DNA of 5,831 bases from positions 1 through 5,831 of the forward strand of contig USMD01000110.1 in NCBI GenBank assembly GCA_900555725.1, in the 5' to 3' direction. Shown in pieces: positions 1-5,831 of the stretch. The notes below the pieces were generated by a model. That model did no database searches. It was not told where the DNA came from and worked only from the letters and a program-made list of their open reading frames with translations. The DNA is from an uncultured Garciella sp. Lineage in GTDB: Bacteria; Bacillota; Clostridia; Eubacteriales; Garciellaceae. Position 1 is the stretch's first letter, and every line of letters begins with the position of its first letter. The translations under genes were made by a program, and so were the position numbers.

Positions 1-25
1 GCTCGGAGATGTGTATAAGAGACAG
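1..25. other. Illumina Nextera (Tn5) adapter remnant, not genomic
   Basis: Positions 7-25 read AGATGTGTATAAGAGACAG, the 19-base Tn5 mosaic end used in Nextera library preparation. The six bases before it (GCTCGG) match the part of the Nextera read-2 adapter that directly precedes the mosaic end. The match is exact over all 25 bases and stops abruptly where AT-rich sequence begins at 26. This is untrimmed adapter at the end of an assembled contig, not a natural transposon end: there is no transposase, second end or target duplication. The stretch should be masked. Confidence 0.97.
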
Positions 26-83
26 TAAAAGCACTTTATATAATGTATTCTCTAAATCCTATAGAACTCCTTCTTAAAAATAA

Positions 84-112
84 ATTATATCATAAAAGCC
101 CCTTGTAAAAAA
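84..112 (-). promoter_or_regulatory. Candidate promoter for an unseen downstream gene
   Basis: On the minus strand there is a perfect TATAAT (89-84) preceded by TGA, giving an extended -10 (TGnTATAAT). Seventeen bases upstream is only TTTTTT (112-107), a poor -35; a better TTTACA lies at 109-104, but its spacing of 14 is too short. An AAGAAGGAG motif follows at about 77-69, but no ATG follows it before the genomic sequence ends at 26. The site lies beyond the pheT terminator, so it could start the next minus-strand gene, which is missing from the contig. Nothing else is visible in 26-140. In AT-rich DNA such a match can occur by chance. Confidence 0.35.
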
Positions 113-142
113 TATAAACAAAAAAGAACCAAATGTAGTTAG

Positions 143-187
143 AAAATCAGCATTCTCATTCATTTGAATGGGAATGCTGATTTTTTT
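143..187 (-). terminator. Intrinsic terminator after pheT, possibly bidirectional
   Basis: The arms at 147-161 and 166-180 form a 15-pair stem around a four-base loop (162-165). One position (156/171) is a G-U pair in plus-strand RNA and an A-C mismatch in minus-strand RNA. Four further A-T pairs (143-146 with 181-184) extend the base. Read on the minus strand, the hairpin begins just after the pheT stop codon and is followed by UUUUCU, which suits termination of the pheST transcript. Read on the plus strand, it is followed by seven T (181-187), so it could also stop transcription arriving from the other side, although no plus-strand gene is visible here. Confidence 0.88.
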
Positions 188-200
188 AAAATGTTTATCT

Positions 201-2588
201 CTATTCTCTTAATTGAGCATCTAAATCTTCTTGCAATTCTTTTATAATTTTATTGTGTACTTTGTCTACTTCTTCAACGGTAAGAGTTCTATTTCGCTTT
301 CTATATACAATAGAGTAGGCTAAACTTTTATATCCCTCCGGAATTTGTTTCCCTTGATAAACATCGAATAAAGAATAGGATTCAATAATATCACTTTTTT
401 GTCTTTCGATAATTTTCTCTGCTTCTCTTGCTGGAATCTCTTCTTTTAATAGAAGAGCAATATCCCTTGTAACCGATGGATACTTAGGCAATTCTTGATA
501 AGTTTTCTCTAAGTTACTGAATTGATTTAACAATTCAAGGTTAAATTCTCCTATATAAACCCTTTGGAAAATATCAAAGTTCTCTGCAACATCCGGATGG
601 ATCTCTCCTAAAATACCTAAAACCTCGCCTTTATAGATGATTTGACCTGTACGACCAGGATGAAAAGTAGGATAGTCAATTCGTTGGAATTCATATTTTT
701 TTATTCCACATAAATCCAATAAATTCTCTACTACACCCTTTAAATCAAAAAAATCAATGTTTCCATACATTCCAATGCACAAGGTTTTTACTTCATCAGG
801 TAATTCTTCTATTGGCAATTGTTTAGGTCGATAGGTATTTCCTAATTCGAACAAAAAGGCTTCCTCCACACTATGATGGATATTGTGACTAATCACTTGC
901 ATCATATTTCCTATGAAAATAGTACGCATCATACTATTTTCTTCCCCTAACGGATTCATTACCTGAATGGCTTTCCTATGATCATCCTCTGTAGGGATTT
1001 TCAATTCATCCAATATCTGAGGTGCATTAAAGGAGTAAGTATAGATTTCATTTCCTCCCTGTCCAACTAAAATCTCCTTAATCTTATCCTCTAATTTTTG
1101 CCTATTGGTTCTTTTCCCTTCTACTATTATCCCTGTCATCATTGTAGAAGATATTTTATCATATCCATATAACCGGGCAACTTCTTCTGCTATATCTTCA
1201 GCAATCTGAAGATCCTGTCTAAAGGTAGGCACTTTAATCTTTAAAACCTCTCCTACTTCTACTTTCATATCTAAGGATTCTAAATAATTTGCCATCTCCT
1301 CTGGTGTAATTTGGATACCAATAAACTGATTAATCCAATGAGGATCAACGGTAATATAATGAGGTTCTAGTGTTTTTTCATATCGATCAATGATTCCCCC
1401 TACAACAATTCCAGCGTTCATTTCTTCTAATAACTGAGCTGCACGATGAATAGCCAATTGAGCTAAATTAGGATCTACTCCTTTTTCAAACCTACTAGAT
1501 GCTTCTGTTCTTAATCCTAACTTTTTAGAGGTTAGCCGTATATTATTAGAATGAAAGGCAGCGGCTTCTAATAGGATCCTATCTGTATTCTCTTCAATTT
1601 CAGAGTTTTCCCCTCCCATGACCCCTGCAATTCCCAAGGAATACTTAGAATCTGCGATCATTAACATAGAAGGGTTTAATTTCCGTTTGTTTCCATCTAG
1701 GGTAGTAAGGGTTTCCCCTTCATAAGCTCTACGTACAATGATTTTTTTCTCTTTCAATTTATTATAGTCATAGGCATGAAGGGGCTGTCCCATTTCCATC
1801 ATAATGTAATTGGTAACATCTACTACATTATTGATAGGTCGTATTCCTACTTTTATAAGTCGATCTCTCATCCATTTAGGGGATGGTCCTACTTTAATAT
1901 TCTTAACCATTTTTGCCATATATCGTTGACAAAGCTCAGGGTCTTTTACTTCCACTTCAATATAATCTTTAATATCTTCTTCTTGTTTTTGTATTGCAAT
2001 TTCAGGCAAAATAAGATTTTTTTCTAAAATAGCAGCAGCTTCTCTGGCTATTCCCACAATAGAAAGACAATCGGGCCTATTATTGGTTAGCTCAAACTCA
2101 ATAATCTCATCGTCCAATCCAAGTACTTCTTTAATATCCATTCCTAAGGGATATTCTTTCTCAAAAATATAAATGCCTACCACTTGCTCTTGGGGCAGTG
2201 ATCCTATATCTAAGGCAAGTTCTTGGGCGGAACACATCATTCCCTGGGACTCAATTCCCCTTAATTTACTTTTTTTAATTTTTACTCCTCCAGGTAAAGT
2301 AGAACCTATTAATGCCACAGGAATGTAATTCTCTTCAGATATATTTTTGGCCCCAGTTACAATTTGTAAGATCTCACTACCTACATCTACTTTTGTCACA
2401 ACCAATCGATCCGCATTAGGATGTCGATTAATTTCTAATATCTTTCCCACTACTACATTTTCAATTTCTTCTCCTATATTTTCAACTGTCTCTACTTTGG
2501 TCCCTGACATAGTCATCTTTTCCACAAATTCCTTTGTAGAAATATCGATATCTACATAATCCTTTAACCATTTCACTGGCGTTAACAT
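201..2588 (-). CDS. pheT: Phenylalanyl-tRNA synthetase beta subunit
   Basis: This is the beta subunit of the alpha2-beta2 cytosolic enzyme that charges tRNA-Phe with phenylalanine; beta carries the tRNA-binding and editing modules. At 795 residues it is normal for the long bacterial form. In order I see an EMAP-like OB tRNA-binding domain at about 40-148 (HPNADRL at 56-62, GIESQGMMCS at 111-120), and the B3/4 editing domain at about 215-390 (RPINNVVDVTNYIMMEMGQP at 250-269; LRTEASSRFEKGVDP at 359-373). These are followed by the B5 domain at about 408-478 (EDIAEEVARLYGYD at 464-477), a synthetase-like core without catalytic motifs at about 490-690, and a C-terminal FDX-ACB anticodon-binding domain at about 702-794 (YPSVTRDIALLL at 703-714). 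The ATG at 2586-2588 begins the family-typical MLTPVKWLKDYV and has AGGAGG six bases upstream. The stop is TAG. It is cotranscribed with pheS and shows no frameshift or truncation. Confidence 0.98.
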   Translation of the reverse strand: MLTPVKWLKDYVDIDISTKEFVEKMTMSGTKVETVENIGEEIENVVVGKILEINRHPNADRLVVTKVDVGSEILQIVTGAKNISEENYIPVALIGSTLPGGVKIKKSKLRGIESQGMMCSAQELALDIGSLPQEQVVGIYIFEKEYPLGMDIKEVLGLDDEIIEFELTNNRPDCLSIVGIAREAAAILEKNLILPEIAIQKQEEDIKDYIEVEVKDPELCQRYMAKMVKNIKVGPSPKWMRDRLIKVGIRPINNVVDVTNYIMMEMGQPLHAYDYNKLKEKKIIVRRAYEGETLTTLDGNKRKLNPSMLMIADSKYSLGIAGVMGGENSEIEENTDRILLEAAAFHSNNIRLTSKKLGLRTEASSRFEKGVDPNLAQLAIHRAAQLLEEMNAGIVVGGIIDRYEKTLEPHYITVDPHWINQFIGIQITPEEMANYLESLDMKVEVGEVLKIKVPTFRQDLQIAEDIAEEVARLYGYDKISSTMMTGIIVEGKRTNRQKLEDKIKEILVGQGGNEIYTYSFNAPQILDELKIPTEDDHRKAIQVMNPLGEENSMMRTIFIGNMMQVISHNIHHSVEEAFLFELGNTYRPKQLPIEELPDEVKTLCIGMYGNIDFFDLKGVVENLLDLCGIKKYEFQRIDYPTFHPGRTGQIIYKGEVLGILGEIHPDVAENFDIFQRVYIGEFNLELLNQFSNLEKTYQELPKYPSVTRDIALLLKEEIPAREAEKIIERQKSDIIESYSLFDVYQGKQIPEGYKSLAYSIVYRKRNRTLTVEEVDKVHNKIIKELQEDLDAQLRE

Positions 2589-2594
2589 CGTATA

Positions 2595-2600
2595 CCTCCT
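2595..2600 (-). promoter_or_regulatory. pheT ribosome binding site in the pheS-pheT gap
   Basis: A perfect AGGAGG lies in the 14-base gap between the pheS stop codon (2603-2605) and the pheT ATG, six bases from the start. It fixes the pheT start and shows that pheT is translated from its own site on the shared transcript. Confidence 0.9.
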
Positions 2601-2602
2601 CT

Positions 2603-3625
2603 TTACTTAAACTGTTTTAAAAATCGTAAATCATTTTCAAATAACAATCTTAAATCCTGAATATCATATTTAATCATTGTAATACGCTCTAAGCCCATTC
2701 CAAAGGCAAAACCACTATAAACTTTAGGATCAATATTACATTCTTTTAAAACATTAGGATGTACCATGCCGCACCCTAATATTTCTATCCAGCCTTCTCC
2801 CCCACAAACTCTACATCCCTTTCCTCCACAGGCAAAACAAGAAACATCCATTTCTGCACTGGGCTCTGTAAAATAAAATTGATGGGGTCTAAATCTTGTC
2901 CTGGTATGTTCTCCAAAAAGACTTTTTGCAAAAATATCTAAAGTCCCCTTTAAATCTCCCATAGTAATGTCTTTATCTATTGCTAAACCCTCTATTTGAT
3001 GAAAAACTGGCGAATGGGTAGCATCAATTTCATCTGATCGGTATACCCTACCTGGAGATATAATTCGAATAGGAGGTTTTTGCTTTTTCATAGTACGTAT
3101 TTGTACAGGAGAGGTTTGAGTACGAAGCACCACATCATTATTTATATAAAAGGTGTCTTGTAAATCCCTTGCAGGGTGATCCTTGGGAACATTTAAAGCA
3201 TCAAAATTGTAATAGGCTAGTTCTACTTCAGGTCCTTCTACAACAGAAAAACCCATTCCTAAAAATATCTCCCTAATTTCATCTAATACTTGGGTAAGAG
3301 GATGTAGATTTCCTATGGCTCTTTTTTTCCCCGGTAAGGTTACATCTATTTTTTCTCCTTGCAATCGAAGATTTTTTTCTTGATTTTTTAATCTCTCCCT
3401 TTGATCGTCTAACTTTTCTTCCACTTCTTTTCTAACCTCATTAGCTAATTTCCCGATGATAGGACGTTCCTCTGGAGATAACTTTCCCATTTCCCTTAAA
3501 ACCTGGGTCAACATCCCCTTTTTCCCTAATAGTTTAACTCTCCATTCTTCTAATTGATGCATATTTTCAACTTGATCCAATTCTTTCCTGGCAATTTCTC
3601 TAATTTCTTCTAGTTGCTCTTTCAT
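2603..3625 (-). CDS. pheS: Phenylalanyl-tRNA synthetase alpha subunit
   Basis: This is the catalytic alpha subunit of phenylalanyl-tRNA synthetase (class II), which activates phenylalanine with ATP and transfers it to tRNA-Phe together with PheT. It has 340 residues, the usual size. Residues 1 to about 90 are highly charged and helical, as expected for the N-terminal coiled coil that contacts tRNA. The catalytic core shows motif 1 around 107-125 (HPLTQVLDEI), motif 2 at 192-213 (GRVYRSDEIDATHSPVFHQ) and motif 3 at 305-320 (GFAFGMGLERITMIKY). Ala307 within FAFG corresponds to E. coli Ala294 in the phenylalanine pocket, so the pocket looks unmodified. Cysteines 263, 266, 271 and 274 form a CxxC-x4-CxxC cluster, which I recall from other Gram-positive PheS proteins. 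The C-terminus FENDLRFLKQFK is typical. The ATG at 3623-3625 has AAAGGAG at 3635-3641, nine bases upstream. It is first in the T-box-controlled pheST operon. Confidence 0.98.
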   Translation of the reverse strand: MKEQLEEIREIARKELDQVENMHQLEEWRVKLLGKKGMLTQVLREMGKLSPEERPIIGKLANEVRKEVEEKLDDQRERLKNQEKNLRLQGEKIDVTLPGKKRAIGNLHPLTQVLDEIREIFLGMGFSVVEGPEVELAYYNFDALNVPKDHPARDLQDTFYINNDVVLRTQTSPVQIRTMKKQKPPIRIISPGRVYRSDEIDATHSPVFHQIEGLAIDKDITMGDLKGTLDIFAKSLFGEHTRTRFRPHQFYFTEPSAEMDVSCFACGGKGCRVCGGEGWIEILGCGMVHPNVLKECNIDPKVYSGFAFGMGLERITMIKYDIQDLRLLFENDLRFLKQFK

Positions 3626-3663
3626 AAATAGACACTCCTTTCATTTTATCCTTAAAAATCTTC

Positions 3664-3698
3664 AAAAAAATAAAAACTTCCTTCCAAAGGAACGAAGT
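3664..3698 (-). terminator. T-box attenuator terminator upstream of pheS
   Basis: The minus-strand RNA forms a ten-position stem (3698-3689 with 3685-3676) with one internal G-G mismatch and a three-base loop. A U-rich run follows (3675-3664: UUUUA then seven U). Its 5' arm contains the UUCGUUCCU needed by the antiterminator, so the two structures cannot coexist. This is the off state when tRNA-Phe is charged. The pheS start codon lies 38 bases further on. Confidence 0.9.
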
Positions 3699-3906
3699 AA
3701 TTCGCGGTACCACCCTAATAATCTATCCAATCGATAGACCACTCATTTGGATAACGGATTTTACCGATAGAAAGTACTAAGTATTCCACCTTTCCCATCT
3801 ATAACTCAGAGGCGAACTTCGACAAACCCATCCCTGGAAATACTCTCAGCCTATGTAATTTCCTCTCTGTAAGAAGTATTTTGTCTACTCTTCCTCTTCA
3901 TAGTTA
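3664..3906 (-). promoter_or_regulatory. Phe-specific T-box leader (UUC specifier) controlling pheST
   Basis: This cis-acting RNA binds uncharged tRNA-Phe and then favours antitermination, raising pheST expression when charging falls. Stem I starts with a K-turn: UAAC/GUUA (3906-3903, 3805-3802), a UAU bulge, tandem G-A pairs, then AGAGG/CCUCU (3897-3893, 3812-3808). The specifier loop has the AGUA-type strand at 3891-3886 and GAAGUUCG at 3820-3813. The specifier UUC (Phe) is at 3816-3814 and is followed by a purine. GACAAA/UUUGUC (3885-3880, 3826-3821) closes the loop. The AG bulge AGAGA is at 3868-3864, the distal helix GGAAAU/AUUUCC at 3863-3858 and 3841-3836, and the distal loop GCUGAGAG at 3850-3843. 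The T-box AGGGUGGUACCGCG is at 3716-3703. The antiterminator pairs AGGG with UCCU (3691-3688) and GCGAA with UUCGU (3696-3692). UGGU in its bulge fits the ACCA end of tRNA-Phe. Confidence 0.96.
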
Positions 3907-3927
3907 TTATAATTTGTATTTTTGAAA

Positions 3928-3956
3928 ATTATATCAAAAAAAAATGATATTTACAA
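3928..3956 (-). promoter_or_regulatory. pheST operon promoter
   Basis: On the minus strand, TTGTAA (3956-3951; four of six consensus bases) is 17 bases from a perfect TATAAT (3933-3928), which has TGA before it as an extended -10. The predicted start near 3921 is about 15 bases before the K-turn that opens the T-box, as expected for a leader promoter. A second TATAAT at 3911-3906 lacks a properly spaced -35 and overlaps the first stem strand, so I regard it as less likely. Confidence 0.75.
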
Positions 3957-3975
3957 ATAAAGAAATTGCATCATT

Positions 3976-4089
3976 GATTTCTCAAACACAATCATCTATG
4001 TCTAGGATGTAATAGGATAGTCATATACAATATATGATATGACACAAACTCGTGTTTGAGAAAAATCTTATTTGTGTAATTTTCTCAAA
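3976..4089. repeat. Overlapping inverted repeats in the rlmP-like/pheST gap
   Basis: Arm A, TTTCTCAAACAC (3978-3989), is a perfect 12-base inverted match to arm B, GTGTTTGAGAAA (4052-4063). A third arm, TTTTCTCAAA (4080-4089), pairs over ten bases with TTTGAGAAAA (4055-4064), which overlaps arm B, so two stems exclude each other. Between A and B lie two smaller hairpins: 3993-4009 (six pairs, one bulged base, four-base loop) and 4020-4043 (GTCATAT with ATATGAC). Neither strand has a run of T after the large stems, so this is not a classical terminator. It begins eight bases after the methyltransferase stop codon and ends about 20 bases before the pheST promoter. Function is unknown: an RNA 3'-end structure, a small mobile repeat or a regulatory DNA site are all possible. 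Confidence 0.7.
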
Positions 4090-4096
4090 TAACTTT

Positions 4097-4891
4097 CTAT
4101 ATTCCTTGCATTTTATACATCAATATTCCAGCTGCAATGGCAGCATTTAAAGATTCAGCATTCCCTATAATGGGGATCTTAACCAAATCAGTGCAAAGCT
4201 TCTCCACCGATTGAGATATCCCATGAGCCTCGTTCCCAATAACTAAAGCCTTTTTCATAGAATACTCTACTTTATGATAATAGCGATTTGTGTAAAGGCT
4301 AGAACCCACTACTTGATATCCGTTTTGAATAAGATTGGGAATCACCTTTACCAATCGAATACCCTCAATAATGGGTAAATGAAAAATAGAACCCATAGTA
4401 GCCCTTAATACCTTATCATTATATAAATCCACACAATCCTCACTTAAAAGAATTGCATCAAATCCAGCTGCATCAGCAGTACGTATAATAGTACCTAAAT
4501 TGCCTGGATCTTGGAGATTTTCTAAAACAACAATAGAAGAATGATTTTTATCTATTATATCCTCTAAGAAATGGGAAGATTGTTTTAGTATTGCCATAAT
4601 TCCTTGAGGATTTTCAGTAAAACACAATTCTTTTAATAACATATGCTCTAATTCAAAAAGGGGAACGTCTTTTGCTATCAATTTTTGATATAAATTCTTT
4701 CCTCCATTTACTTCAAATAATTTTGAACTATATAAAATAGTCTTAAAGGAGTTTTCCCAATGAACGGCTTCCTCTAACATTTTTATTCCTTCAATTAAAT
4801 ATTCCTTTCTTTGATTGCGATATTTTTTTTGACGAAGTTTTTTCCATTCTTTATATTGGGAATTTTGAGCACTTGTTATTTTCATTACCAT
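4097..4891 (-). CDS. TrmH/SpoU-family 23S rRNA 2'-O-methyltransferase (YsgA/RlmP-like)
   Basis: This is a SPOUT-class, SAM-dependent enzyme that methylates a ribose 2'-OH in RNA. The 264 residues hold an N-terminal SpoU substrate-binding domain (about 28-104; RNQRKEYLIEGIKMLEEAV at 25-43) and a C-terminal trefoil-knot SpoU domain (about 118-259). The three SpoU motifs are visible: NLGTIIRTADAAG (131-143, with the conserved Asn131 and Arg137), IGNEAHGIS (218-226) and IPIIGNAESLNAAIAAG (239-255). The B. subtilis homologue YsgA also lies just upstream of pheS and, as I recall, was renamed RlmP for 2'-O-methylation of A-loop guanosine 2553. Position and domain layout support that role here, but orthology is inferred, so I give no symbol. 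The ATG at 4889-4891 is preferred, but its ribosome site (AAGGAAG, 4910-4904) is 12 bases away, longer than usual. A second in-frame ATG at 4883-4885 is worse placed. Confidence 0.93.
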   Translation of the reverse strand: MVMKITSAQNSQYKEWKKLRQKKYRNQRKEYLIEGIKMLEEAVHWENSFKTILYSSKLFEVNGGKNLYQKLIAKDVPLFELEHMLLKELCFTENPQGIMAILKQSSHFLEDIIDKNHSSIVVLENLQDPGNLGTIIRTADAAGFDAILLSEDCVDLYNDKVLRATMGSIFHLPIIEGIRLVKVIPNLIQNGYQVVGSSLYTNRYYHKVEYSMKKALVIGNEAHGISQSVEKLCTDLVKIPIIGNAESLNAAIAAGILMYKMQGI

Positions 4892-4922
4892 TTGTTTTAT
4901 TTTCTTCCTTCCCTAGCCTATC

Positions 4923-4951
4923 ATTATACTCCCTTTATGTATAACGGTTAA
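4923..4951 (-). promoter_or_regulatory. Candidate promoter for the methyltransferase gene
   Basis: In the 89-base gap after trkH, TTAACC (4951-4946; four of six consensus bases) is 17 bases from a perfect TATAAT (4928-4923) on the minus strand. A start near 4916 would give a leader of about 25 bases containing the AAGGAAG ribosome site. I see no convincing terminator between the trkH stop codon and this site, so readthrough from trkH may also contribute. Confidence 0.6.
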
Positions 4952-4980
4952 AAAACCTACCATCAAAACCTGTGGAAATT

Positions 4981-5831
4981 CTAAATTTCATCTTTCCAAA
5001 ATTTAGGGATAAATAACATAAGCAGTGTAAATATTTCTAACCTTCCTAAAAGCATTAAAAAGGATAATAATAGCTTACTAAATCCACTAAATTCAAAAAA
5101 TGTACGGGTAGGCCCTACTAAAGCAAATCCAGGTCCAACATTCCCTAAACAAGTTGCAACAGCACTAGATGCAGTTACTAAATCAACGCCTTCTAAAGAT
5201 ATGATTATAGTGCTTATTACAAATATTAAAAAGTATAAGGCAATAAAACTCATGATTCTAGCTATAATATCTGATGATACAGCTTTATCATTTAATTTTA
5301 TAGGAATGATAGCCCGAGGATGAAAGATCATAGACATCTCTCTTTTAATGAGCTTTAGTAAAACTACAATCCTTATATTTTTTATTCCACCTGCTGTAGA
5401 ACCTGCGCTACCACCTATAAACATCAGTGTAAATAATACTACTTTACTAAAGGTAGGCCACGTATCAAAGTCAGCTGTAGCATATCCTGTAGTAGTAATA
5501 ATAGAACTTACTTGAAATAAAGCATGCTCTAGGGCATTTCCAATATTATCATAAAAATCTCCTAGATTAAAAGCAATCAAAACTGTACTTATCCCTACGA
5601 TTCCTAAATATAATTTCAATTCATCGTCTTTAAAAAAATCTTTCCATCGACGATGTATTAATTGATAATATAGTGAAAAATTTACTCCTGATAATATCAT
5701 AAAAATGGATATTACAATATTGATGTAGGTACTATTGTATGCCCCAACACTAGAATTTCGAGTAGAAAAGCCCCCTGTACCAACGGTTCCAAAGGTATGC
5801 AAAGTCGCATCATATAAACTCATTCCACCTA
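4981..5831 (-). CDS. trkH: TrkH-family potassium uptake protein, C-terminal part (gene cut by window edge)
   Basis: This is the membrane K+-translocating subunit of a Trk/Ktr-type uptake system, which normally works with a cytosolic RCK-domain regulator (TrkA/KtrA) not visible here. About 283 residues are in the window. Numbering from the first Met, filter-loop segments 2, 3 and 4 are visible as TVGTGGFST (13-21), TTTGYATADF (110-119) and CLGNVGPGF (225-233), with GGSAGSTAGGIK (137-148) after the third. Hydrophobic helices lie at about 31-55, 71-88, 124-145, 186-210 and 247-273. The end, GRLEIFTLLMLFIPKFW (260-276), is the family C-terminus, closed by TAG at 4981-4983. The Met at 5821-5823 is internal: the frame stays open to the edge with GG before it, matching the family's GGMSLxDA stretch. 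The first filter loop and first helices, roughly 170-200 residues judging by usual TrkH size, lie outside. TrkH versus KtrB subtype is not settled. Confidence 0.93.
   Translation of the reverse strand, partial: GGMSLYDATLHTFGTVGTGGFSTRNSSVGAYNSTYINIVISIFMILSGVNFSLYYQLIHRRWKDFFKDDELKLYLGIVGISTVLIAFNLGDFYDNIGNALEHALFQVSSIITTTGYATADFDTWPTFSKVVLFTLMFIGGSAGSTAGGIKNIRIVVLLKLIKREMSMIFHPRAIIPIKLNDKAVSSDIIARIMSFIALYFLIFVISTIIISLEGVDLVTASSAVATCLGNVGPGFALVGPTRTFFEFSGFSKLLLSFLMLLGRLEIFTLLMLFIPKFWKDEI

Noticed and set aside
7..25. Tn5 mosaic end read as a natural insertion element
   Set aside because: It is joined to Nextera primer sequence at the very contig edge, with no transposase, partner end or target duplication, so it is a library adapter.
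1776..2027. Plus-strand open reading frame of 83 codons
   Set aside because: It lies wholly inside pheT on the opposite strand, has no family resemblance or convincing ribosome site, and is rich in Phe, Tyr, His and Ile as expected for antisense reading of an AT-rich gene.
2347..2559. Plus-strand open reading frame of 70 codons
   Set aside because: It is antisense to the conserved N-terminal tRNA-binding part of pheT, with Ser/Thr-rich low-information sequence and no independent signals.
3906..3911. Second TATAAT as the pheST -10 element
   Set aside because: The only reasonable -35 (TTGATA) is 20 bases away, and the resulting transcript would start within or after the K-turn strand of stem I, destroying the T-box.
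3976..4067. Large stem as an intrinsic terminator of the methyltransferase transcript
   Set aside because: The stem is AT-rich with a loop of about 62 bases, and the 3' side on the minus strand reads AAATCAATGATG with no U-tract.
4941..4980. Possible terminator after trkH
   Set aside because: Only a four-pair GGTT/AACC palindrome and a T-run are present, with no stable GC-containing stem directly before the T-run.
5821..5823. ATG as the start of a short 280-residue transporter
   Set aside because: The frame stays open upstream to the window edge, and GGMSLYDA is an internal TrkH-family stretch just before the second filter loop, so the gene starts outside the window.

Overview
The window is an AT-rich stretch from a low-GC Gram-positive bacterium, most likely an anaerobic member of the Clostridia. 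The evidence is the base composition, strong AGGAGG-type ribosome binding sites, a phenylalanine-specific T-box leader in front of pheS, and a gene order (SpoU-type methyltransferase, pheS, pheT) also known from Bacillus. I cannot place it to genus. Bases 1-25 are not genomic: they match the Illumina Nextera (Tn5) adapter, so position 26 is the true end of a draft or metagenome contig.

Every gene I can support lies on the minus strand, so transcription runs from high to low coordinates. In that order the window holds: the C-terminal part of a TrkH-type potassium transporter subunit, cut by the window edge (5831-4981); a short gap with a candidate promoter (4951-4923); a TrmH/SpoU-family 23S rRNA 2'-O-methyltransferase resembling YsgA/RlmP (4891-4097); a 140-base gap with overlapping inverted repeats (about 4089-3976); a promoter (3956-3928); a complete T-box leader (3906-3664); pheS (3625-2603); pheT (2588-201); an intrinsic terminator (187-143); and about 115 bases of tail (140-26) with only a candidate promoter.

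pheS and pheT encode the alpha and beta subunits of phenylalanyl-tRNA synthetase and form a two-gene operon with a 14-base gap. The T-box senses uncharged tRNA-Phe. The specifier UUC, the K-turn, the AG bulge and distal loop of stem I, the antiterminator with its UGGU bulge, and the competing terminator can all be read base by base. The operon should therefore be switched on when phenylalanine charging is low. The methyltransferase and the potassium transporter appear to be separate transcription units; their link to pheST is shared position, not evident shared function.

I found no undescribed defence, mobile or biosynthetic system. The least explained sequence is the inverted-repeat cluster between the methyltransferase gene and the pheST promoter. 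The adapter remnant matters for curation.
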